This document shows, piece by piece, positions 51,186 through 56,336 of a stretch of DNA of 56,336 nt. The position numbers and the translations under genes were made by a program. Source of the stretch: Flavipsychrobacter sp. (GTDB lineage Bacteria > Bacteroidota > Bacteroidia > Chitinophagales > Chitinophagaceae); assembly GCA_016786665.1 (NCBI GenBank), contig JAEUVZ010000012.1, forward strand, positions 1 through 56,336, read 5' to 3'. The notes under the pieces are model-generated. The model did no database searches, was not told the origin of the DNA, and saw nothing but the letters and a program-made list of their open reading frames with translations. How positions within the stretch are numbered: the first letter of the stretch is position 1; every line of letters starts with the position of its first letter.

Positions 51186-51716
51186 TTATTGGCCGACTTC
51201 CGGGCTCTTGAACCAGGAACTGTACATCACATAATTGTTGGCTATCCGGTCCACCTCGCCATGGAGCAACTCCTGGCTGATTTCCTTTACTTTTTTGGCG
51301 GGCACACCGGCAAAGATGCTCCCCGCCTCCACTATAGTATTCTCCAGCACCACAGCACCTGCGGCTATAATGCTATTGCTGCCTATCTTCACCCCATCCA
51401 TTACAATAGCGCCCATTCCTATCAGCACGTTGTCTTCTACCGTGCAGCCATGCACCAGGGCATTGTGCCCTATTGATACATTATTACCTATTACCGTCTT
51501 CGTCTTTTCGTAAGTGCAGTGAATACAGGCGCCATCCTGTATGTTCACCTTGTTGCCCATGCGTATGCTGTTCACGTCTCCGCGCACTACAGCGTTAAAC
51601 CACACACTGCACTCTTCCCCCATTACTACATCGCCTACAATGGTTGCATTGGGAGCCACAAAACAACTATCCGGTATCTGCGGCGATACTCCTTTCACAG
51701 GTAATATTACAGGCAT
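51186..51716 (-). CDS. Gamma-class carbonic anhydrase-like protein
   Basis: A 176-residue left-handed beta-helix protein of normal family length. Hexapeptide turns are clear (ATIVGDVVMGEE, VSIGHNALVHGCTVEDNVLIG, IIAAGAVVLENTIVEAG). The zinc ligands correspond to His66 (CIHCTYEK), His84 and His89 (GHNALVHG), so a metal site is intact. The family includes PaaY/YrdA-like proteins whose carbonic anhydrase activity varies. The C-terminal helix ends in NNYVMYSSWFKS. It is followed, 21 bases upstream of its start, by the glycosyltransferase gene on the same strand. Confidence 0.9.
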   Translation of the reverse strand: MPVILPVKGVSPQIPDSCFVAPNATIVGDVVMGEECSVWFNAVVRGDVNSIRMGNKVNIQDGACIHCTYEKTKTVIGNNVSIGHNALVHGCTVEDNVLIGMGAIVMDGVKIGSNSIIAAGAVVLENTIVEAGSIFAGVPAKKVKEISQELLHGEVDRIANNYVMYSSWFKSPEVGQ

Positions 51717-51737
51717 GGCCTTGAATTTTTAGGTAGA

Positions 51738-52514
51738 TTAACAACAAATCAGCAACGCGGCAACACCCAACAGCAAAACCAGGAGCAGCAGCAGGGCCTT
51801 TGGGAATGGATTGTACTTCACGATACAATAAATGGCTCGGAAACCATCCTTCCAGCCTATCTTCTTGCCTTCTTCATAGGTTCGCCCGTAGTACGAAATG
51901 CCCACCTCATATATACGTACTCCCGGCACTCTCGATATCTTACCAGTTACTTCCGGCTCAAAGCCGAACCGCTTTTCCTTCAACTCCAGTCCCTGTACCA
52001 TTTCCCTGCGGAAGAGCTTATAGCAGGTTTCCATATCCGTCAGGTTCAGGTTGGTAAACATATTAGACAGCAATGTCAGCCAGCGGTTACCGATGGAATG
52101 CCAGAAAAACAAGATGCGGTGCGGCTTGCCTCCTATAAACCGGGAACCATACACCACGTCAGCAAATCCATTTACGATAGGCTTTAGCAGTATGTTATAT
52201 TCCTCCGGATCATACTCCAGGTCAGCGTCTTGTATAATGATGTAGTTGCCGGTGGCGATACGGATACCCGTATGCAATGCCGCGCCTTTCCCCTGGTTTA
52301 CTTCATGTTTGTGATAGGTAATAGGCAGGTCGGGGTTCGCCCTCTGGTAGGCGAGCACTGCCTCTTCCGTATTATCGCGCGAGCAATCGTTTATTATCAG
52401 CACCTCTTTGGTCATGCCGTTCAGCAAAACCACGTCTTTTACCTTATCCAGTATCAGGTGGATCGTTCGTCCTTCGTTGTACGCCGGTATAACAATTGAC
52501 AGCTTTTCGCTCAT
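51738..52514 (-). CDS. Family 2 glycosyltransferase (polyprenyl-phosphate mannosyltransferase-like)
   Basis: A 258-residue GT-A enzyme. ATG at 52514 gives [20 protein letters not shown]; the longer frame adds residues across the promoter. Motifs are [10 protein letters not shown], the metal site QDADLEYDP and the acceptor region [13 protein letters not shown]. These match dolichol/undecaprenyl-phosphate mannosyltransferases (DPM1-like). A C-terminal membrane helix ([19 protein letters not shown]) anchors it. With ManC and the GT-C transferase elsewhere in the window, all steps from GDP-mannose to a lipid-linked mannose donor to a membrane transferase could be covered; this linkage is inferred. 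Confidence 0.87.
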   Translation of the reverse strand: MSEKLSIVIPAYNEGRTIHLILDKVKDVVLLNGMTKEVLIINDCSRDNTEEAVLAYQRANPDLPITYHKHEVNQGKGAALHTGIRIATGNYIIIQDADLEYDPEEYNILLKPIVNGFADVVYGSRFIGGKPHRILFFWHSIGNRWLTLLSNMFTNLNLTDMETCYKLFRREMVQGLELKEKRFGFEPEVTGKISRVPGVRIYEVGISYYGRTYEEGKKIGWKDGFRAIYCIVKYNPFPKALLLLLVLLLGVAALLICC

Positions 52515-52539
52515 AGATAAATGAAAAATAATAAGATTG

Positions 52540-52547
52540 CAAAAATA
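52540..52547 (-). promoter_or_regulatory. Promoter -7 box for the GT2 gene
   Basis: TATTTTTG on the minus strand, an exact match 25 bases upstream of the ATG at 52514. Confidence 0.6.
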
Positions 52548-52623
52548 CACTCTTTGGGCAACTATTTACTTATTATCCGCTGCATTGCGCAATTAGTGTA
52601 ATTTTACAGCCTAAGAAACATCC

Positions 52624-53418
52624 ATGCAGGCTTATTTAGATTTACTTCAGCACATACTGGATAACGGGACGGAGAAAAGCGACCGTACCGGCACCGGTAC
52701 CACCAGCGTGTTTGGCTACCAGATGCGGTTCAATCTTTCCGAAGGTTTCCCCCTGGTCACCACCAAAAAGCTGCATGTAAAATCGATTATTTACGAACTA
52801 CTTTGGTTCCTTAAAGGAGATACCAACATAGGCTGGCTGAAAGAGAACGGCGTAAGCATATGGGACGAATGGGCCGATGAAAAGGGTGAATTGGGCCCGG
52901 TATATGGCCATCAATGGCGAAGCTGGACCGGTGCAGATGGTAAAGTGTATGACCAGATAGCCGATGTGCTGCACCAGATAAAAACCAACCCCGACAGCCG
53001 CCGCATGATTGTAAATGCCTGGAACGTGGCCGACCTGCCCAGGATGGCGCTCAGCCCATGCCATGCATTGTTCCAGTTCTACGTGGCGGAGGGGAAACTC
53101 AGCTGCCAGCTATATCAGCGCAGCGCCGATGTATTCCTGGGTGTACCGTTCAATATAGCTTCTTACGCACTGCTCACCATGATGATGGCACAGATATGCG
53201 GGCTGCAGCCGGGTGAGTTCATTCATACCTTTGGTGATGTGCACCTGTATAGCAACCATATAGAACAGGCTAAGCTGCAACTGACACGCAAACCATATGC
53301 CCTGCCAACCTTGAAAATAAACCCGGATGTGAAAGACCTGGCTGACTTTACCTATGAAGATTTTACGCTAGAGAATTACGAATATCATCCGGCCATAAAA
53401 GCACCTGTAGCCGTATAA
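52624..53418 (+). CDS. thyA: Thymidylate synthase
   Basis: A 264-residue enzyme, the same length as E. coli ThyA. It methylates dUMP to dTMP using methylene-tetrahydrofolate. Signatures are [18 protein letters not shown], the nucleophile Cys146 in [34 protein letters not shown] and the ending [13 protein letters not shown]. It precedes folA by eight bases: ThyA makes dihydrofolate and FolA reduces it, so the pair forms a metabolic unit. Confidence 0.98.
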   Translation: MQAYLDLLQHILDNGTEKSDRTGTGTTSVFGYQMRFNLSEGFPLVTTKKLHVKSIIYELLWFLKGDTNIGWLKENGVSIWDEWADEKGELGPVYGHQWRSWTGADGKVYDQIADVLHQIKTNPDSRRMIVNAWNVADLPRMALSPCHALFQFYVAEGKLSCQLYQRSADVFLGVPFNIASYALLTMMMAQICGLQPGEFIHTFGDVHLYSNHIEQAKLQLTRKPYALPTLKINPDVKDLADFTYEDFTLENYEYHPAIKAPVAV

Positions 53419-53426
53419 CGCAAGTC

Positions 53427-53930
53427 ATGATTATTTCTGCCATAGTAGCCGTTTCCGAGAATAACGCCATAGGCAAAGACAATACGTTGCCCTGGCACCT
53501 GCCTGAAGACCTGAAGTTCTTCAAGCGGACTACGCTGGGTAAACCTATGCTGATGGGCCGGAAAACGCTGGAATCGCTCCCGGGACTGCTTAAAAACCGC
53601 CTGCATATAGTGGTGTCGGGGCAGCAGGACTTACAAGTGCCGGCGGGCGTAATAGTGGTGAACACCATTGATGAGGGGATAAACAAAATGAAAGAAACCG
53701 GCAGCGAAGAAGGCTTCATTATTGGCGGAGGACAATTGTTTGCCTGTACCATGGGCCTGCTGGACAGGATATACATAACCGAAGTGAAGACCGTGATAGA
53801 AGACGCCAGCGCGTTCTTCCCGGAGATAGACCACAGCCACTGGAAGCTGGTATGGGAAGAAAAACACGAGGCTGACGAAAAACACCCCTTCCCCTATACC
53901 TTCAAGCAATACGAACGAGTAGCACTGTGA
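53427..53930 (+). CDS. folA: Dihydrofolate reductase
   Basis: A 167-residue enzyme reducing dihydrofolate with NADPH. It begins MIISAIVAVSENNAIGKDN and shows the substrate acid in PWHLPEDLKFFKRTT, the cofactor segment MGRKTLESLPGLLKNR and GFIIGGGQLF. The stop (53928-53930) overlaps the next GTG start, so the downstream gene is translationally coupled. Confidence 0.97.
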   Translation: MIISAIVAVSENNAIGKDNTLPWHLPEDLKFFKRTTLGKPMLMGRKTLESLPGLLKNRLHIVVSGQQDLQVPAGVIVVNTIDEGINKMKETGSEEGFIIGGGQLFACTMGLLDRIYITEVKTVIEDASAFFPEIDHSHWKLVWEEKHEADEKHPFPYTFKQYERVAL

Positions 53931-54301
53931 CCTTTCACCAGTTCATACAGTACCACGCTTACCGCCTCAAGGCAAAAAACCGCCATGGCATCCATTCGCC
54001 ATTCGTTTATCAACTGATAGATAAATGCCTGCTGACCAATACCCACCAGCCGTTGACAGAAAGGCTGGAAGGCTACTTCGGGAAAGAGAACCTGTTATCC
54101 GGTACAGATACTCGCCTGCTTAACGGGGAAAATGTGCTGGTAGTACCTTCTATTCATAAGGACACGGAAGCAACAAAACAATGGGACGACCTGCGTGCCG
54201 AAAATGATGTCTTACTTTCTATCGACTTATTTGAGGTTGGCTTACTAATAACGCGGCCAGAGTTTAAAGAGAAGCAGCATTTTGTACTAAAGACGAAATA
54301 G
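53927..54301 (+). CDS. Methyltransferase-like protein lacking its central SAM domain
   Basis: A 124-residue protein. Its N-terminus (RLKAKNRHGIHSPFVYQLID) and C-terminus (VLLSIDLFEVGLLI, then EFKEKQHFVLKTK) match the two ends of a Bacteroidota class I methyltransferase-like family I recall at roughly 230-260 residues. The middle of about 100 residues that should hold the Rossmann SAM-binding motif is absent, with LLSGTDTRLLNGENVLVV at the join. The frame is open throughout, so this looks like an in-frame deletion. GTG at 53927 overlaps the folA stop. Activity as a methyltransferase is unlikely; it may be a remnant or a repurposed scaffold. Confidence 0.6.
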   Translation: MTFHQFIQYHAYRLKAKNRHGIHSPFVYQLIDKCLLTNTHQPLTERLEGYFGKENLLSGTDTRLLNGENVLVVPSIHKDTEATKQWDDLRAENDVLLSIDLFEVGLLITRPEFKEKQHFVLKTK

Positions 54302-54324
54302 TTCCCCGCAGCCACGCAAAGCAA

Positions 54325-55311
54325 TCAGGCTATCTGCGCATCTTTATTATACTTTGCTTTATACTGCAAGGGGGACATCCCGGTTATCTTCCTGAACACT
54401 TCGCGAAACGCCTTTACATCCACATATCCCACTTCATACATCACCTCATTCACCGTTTTGCGGCTGTTTTCAAATGCTTTCTTTGCCGCTTCTATTTTCA
54501 CCCTTTGTAAATACTCCACAGGTGTATTGCCCGTAGCCTTAATAAACCTCCTGTCAAAATTCCTTCTGCCGACAGCAAACTTAGCGGCCAATTCCTCTAT
54601 AGATATCTTCTCAGCCAGGTTGCCTTCCATAAATGCCTGCGCCTGGCTTACCATGTCATCGTCATGCAGCTTTTGCCCTGTGAAGATGGTAAATTCTGAC
54701 TGGCTGTTCCGGTCCATCTCTACCTGGAACACTTTAGAACAAAAAATGGCTGTTTGCCTGTCGTAAAACTTCTCTACCAGGTAAATGACCAGGTTTAAAA
54801 ACGAGTATGCTCCGCCATTGGTATAAATACCGTTTTCGTCCGTTATCAGTCGGTCGGGTTGCAGATTCACTTTGGGGAACATGACCTTGAAATGCTCAGC
54901 GGCAGCCCAATGTGTAGAGCAGCTCTTCCCATCAAGCAGCCCGTTTGATGCCAACAGGAATGCACCGGTGCAAATAGAGGCTATTTCAGCGCCTTGCTTA
55001 TACTGCATACCTATCCATTCAATGAGTTCTTGATTCTTCCTGATAACTTTCTCATAGTTGTGATTCAGCGAAGGGATGATGACAAGGTCTGTCTTTGTAA
55101 TAGCGGAAATATTGGTGTGTGGCCTCACGGCAAACAACCCATCATAAAACGTCACTTTCTTTGAAGTGCCGGCTAACTGAATGGCGAACAGCTCATCGTT
55201 ACCCTGTTGCACCCAATACTCGTTTGCCCGGGTGAATATTTTGTACGCACCCACAATGCTGCTGAGATTATTGCCACTGCCACCTGGCACAACGATAGTA
55301 AGATGCTTCAT
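54325..55311 (-). CDS. GlxA-type AraC-family transcriptional regulator (DJ-1/PfpI domain)
   Basis: A 328-residue regulator; ATG at 55311 is preferred over the adjacent GTG. Residues 3-170 form a DJ-1/PfpI-like domain with the nucleophile elbow ASICTGAFLLASNGLLDGK (Cys in SICTGA), followed by HWAAAEHF. Residues 225-320 form an AraC helix-turn-helix pair: ISIEELAAKFAVGRRNFDRR and VNEVMYEVGYVDVKAFREVF. Such regulators often control neighbouring divergent genes; here an SRPBCC gene pair lies across a 121-base spacer. A perfect -7 box supports the start. Confidence 0.9.
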   Translation of the reverse strand: MKHLTIVVPGGSGNNLSSIVGAYKIFTRANEYWVQQGNDELFAIQLAGTSKKVTFYDGLFAVRPHTNISAITKTDLVIIPSLNHNYEKVIRKNQELIEWIGMQYKQGAEIASICTGAFLLASNGLLDGKSCSTHWAAAEHFKVMFPKVNLQPDRLITDENGIYTNGGAYSFLNLVIYLVEKFYDRQTAIFCSKVFQVEMDRNSQSEFTIFTGQKLHDDDMVSQAQAFMEGNLAEKISIEELAAKFAVGRRNFDRRFIKATGNTPVEYLQRVKIEAAKKAFENSRKTVNEVMYEVGYVDVKAFREVFRKITGMSPLQYKAKYNKDAQIA

Positions 55312-55326
55312 CACCAGTATTTACGC

Positions 55327-55334
55327 CAAAGGTA
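55327..55334 (-). promoter_or_regulatory. Promoter -7 box for the GlxA-type regulator
   Basis: TACCTTTG on the minus strand, an exact match 15 bases upstream of the ATG. Confidence 0.6.
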
Positions 55335-55405
55335 AGAATACCGCCTGTCCAAACCACCCCACTATGATGTCTGCATCACACCCCTGGCGGTCCGGATTTG
55401 GATAA

Positions 55406-55413
55406 TACTTTTG
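55406..55413 (+). promoter_or_regulatory. Promoter -7 box for the SRPBCC genes
   Basis: TACTTTTG, an exact match, 19 bases upstream of the ATG at 55433. The two divergent promoters share a 71-base spacer where the regulator could bind. Confidence 0.6.
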
Positions 55414-55432
55414 TAATCTAAAGCGTAATGCC

Positions 55433-55876
55433 ATGAACAAAAATGATTTTTCCACCGCACTTTTAGTGGATCAGACACCTGAGGAGGTTTTTAACGCCGT
55501 TACCAATGTCCGCGGCTGGTGGTCGGGGCTTTTTGCGGAGTCATTTGAAGGAAACACTGAAAAACTCCATGATGAATTTAGCTTTTACGCCGGGGAAGGC
55601 GCCCATTACAGCAAACAGAAACTGGTGGAGGTGGTACCCAATGAGAAGGTAGTCTGGCTCGTCACAGACGGCGCCCTGACCTTTGTAGAAAAGCAGGACG
55701 AGTGGATAGGCACAAAGGTGATCTTCAACATCGCTAAAAAAGGAGACAAGACCCAACTTATATTCACTCACGAAGGCCTGACGCCGGAAATAGAATGTTA
55801 CGACTCCTGCGCACCGGCGTGGACACAGTATGTGCAGACCAAGCTGTTGTCATTAATAACCGGCAATAACCAGTAG
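55433..55876 (+). CDS. SRPBCC (AHSA1-like) domain protein, paralogue 1
   Basis: A 147-residue cytoplasmic protein with the START/Bet v1-like fold of the AHSA1 group. Typical features are the opening TALLVDQTPEEVFNAVTNVRGWW, the strand KLVEVVPNEKVVWLV, and IFTHEGLTPEIECYDSCAPAW with the final helix QYVQTKLLSLITG. These proteins bind hydrophobic ligands; the ligand is not known. One base after its stop lies the start of the paralogue, so they are co-translated, and the GlxA-type regulator is divergent. Confidence 0.85.
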   Translation: MNKNDFSTALLVDQTPEEVFNAVTNVRGWWSGLFAESFEGNTEKLHDEFSFYAGEGAHYSKQKLVEVVPNEKVVWLVTDGALTFVEKQDEWIGTKVIFNIAKKGDKTQLIFTHEGLTPEIECYDSCAPAWTQYVQTKLLSLITGNNQ

Positions 55877-55877
55877 G

Positions 55878-56336
55878 ATGAAATGGCTACTTGTTATGTG
55901 ATGCTCGCACCGGCTCTTGCATTGAGCTGCAATGACCGGAACGAAGAAAACTCAAAGGACACAACTAAAACCAAACACCAAATGACAGAAAGTAAAAGTT
56001 ATACTGCCACTATACTTGTAGAACAGGATGCCGCAACAGCATTCAATGCTATCCAAAACTTCCGGGCATGGTGGTCGGAAGAGATAGAAGGAAAGACCGA
56101 TAAGCTCAATGAAACGTTCTTCTACCACTACAAAGACATCCATCTTTGCAAACTCAAACTCGTTGAGGTAGTTCCCGAAAAAAGGTTAGTGTACCAGGTG
56201 CTGGAAAATGAGTTCAACTTCATCGAGGACAAAGCCGAATGGGTAAACACCAAACTGATATTTGAAATAACTGTCGAAGGCAGTAAAACAAAAGTGCAGT
56301 TCACGCACGACGGATTAGTTCCGGAAGATGAGTGTT
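55878..56336 (+). pseudogene. SRPBCC (AHSA1-like) lipoprotein, paralogue 2, frameshifted and cut by window end
   Basis: Coupled to the previous gene: ATG at 55878 follows its stop after one base and encodes MKWLLVM, then TGA (55899-55901). The next frame opens with ATG at 55901 and continues to the window edge: LAPALALSCNDRNEE, then an SRPBCC domain (TATILVEQDAATAFNAIQN, then FTHDGLVPEDE). Together MKWLLVM and LAPALALSC would make a normal lipoprotein signal (lipobox LALSC), so one base seems missing near 55899-55901. Restart at the overlapping TGATG could give a product without a positive signal start. A domain-only protein from Met at 55981 is another option. The 3' end is outside the window. 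Confidence 0.7.

Noticed and set aside
1-56336. Mobile elements, integrase genes, prophage or CRISPR arrays
   Set aside because: None seen: no transposase or integrase motif, no inverted-repeat-flanked genes, no direct-repeat array. The inverted repeats found are terminators.

Overview
The window is a 56-kb stretch of a Bacteroidota chromosome, most likely from the Chitinophagales/Chitinophagaceae side. The evidence is: four proteins with type IX secretion (T9SS) C-terminal sorting domains, the gliding lipoprotein GldH, Bacteroidota-type families (DUF4836, DUF3127, PorT-like barrel, choice-of-anchor L), futalosine-pathway menaquinone synthesis (MqnC), and perfect TAnnTTTG -7 boxes with almost no Shine-Dalgarno sequences. 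It reads as ordinary chromosome: no insertion sequence, prophage, integrase or CRISPR array was seen.

Layout. 1-8.5 kb: the 3' end of dnaN, a PLP aminotransferase, a giant alpha-2-macroglobulin-like protein, then a gap with a candidate structured small RNA and a 30-residue membrane peptide. 8.5-13.4 kb: DUF4836 lipoprotein, a DUF3127 OB-fold protein with an SSB-like tail, tRNA-His, an outer-membrane barrel and a T9SS cargo protein. 13.5-16.5 kb: ribosomal operon rplM-rpsI-rpsB-tsf with an unusual Gly/Arg tail on S2. 16.6-20.5 kb: small lipoprotein, stand-alone feoB, T9SS cargo. 20.5-28.7 kb: two tandem arylsulfotransferase-like genes, divergent from a TsdA-like dihaem cytochrome, a second cytochrome lipoprotein and a membrane-anchored patatin. 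28.7-32 kb: hutH, a toxin-antitoxin pair with a frameshifted toxin, a thioredoxin-like protein and a MerR regulator.

32-40.4 kb: a small lipoprotein, mqnC, a T9SS protein, a TauE/SafE permease, then an operon of GDP-mannose pyrophosphorylase, aminotransferase and GT-C glycosyltransferase, and an Nfu iron-sulfur scaffold. 40.4-42.1 kb: four small exported proteins, two of which share a C-terminal tag (RNLNYGNN..LAP). 42.1-47.6 kb: EnvC-like LytM protein, YicC, GldH, a sensor kinase and a T9SS type B protein. 47.9-54.3 kb: GHL10 glycoside hydrolase, TPR protein, gamma-carbonic anhydrase, GT2 glycosyltransferase and the thyA-folA operon with a trimmed methyltransferase-like gene. 54.3 kb to the end: a GlxA-type AraC regulator divergent from two SRPBCC/AHSA1-like genes, the second frameshifted in its signal peptide and cut by the window end.

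Functionally the window mixes core housekeeping (replication clamp, translation, folate/dTMP, menaquinone, iron uptake, Fe-S assembly) with envelope and secretion genes. The least explained parts are the arylsulfotransferase/cytochrome locus, the RNLNYGNN small-protein cluster, the small RNA candidate, and several edited genes (frameshifted toxin, core-less methyltransferase, frameshifted SRPBCC lipoprotein). Many transcription units end in very long, nearly perfect hairpins (13-23 bp stems), often shared by convergent genes.
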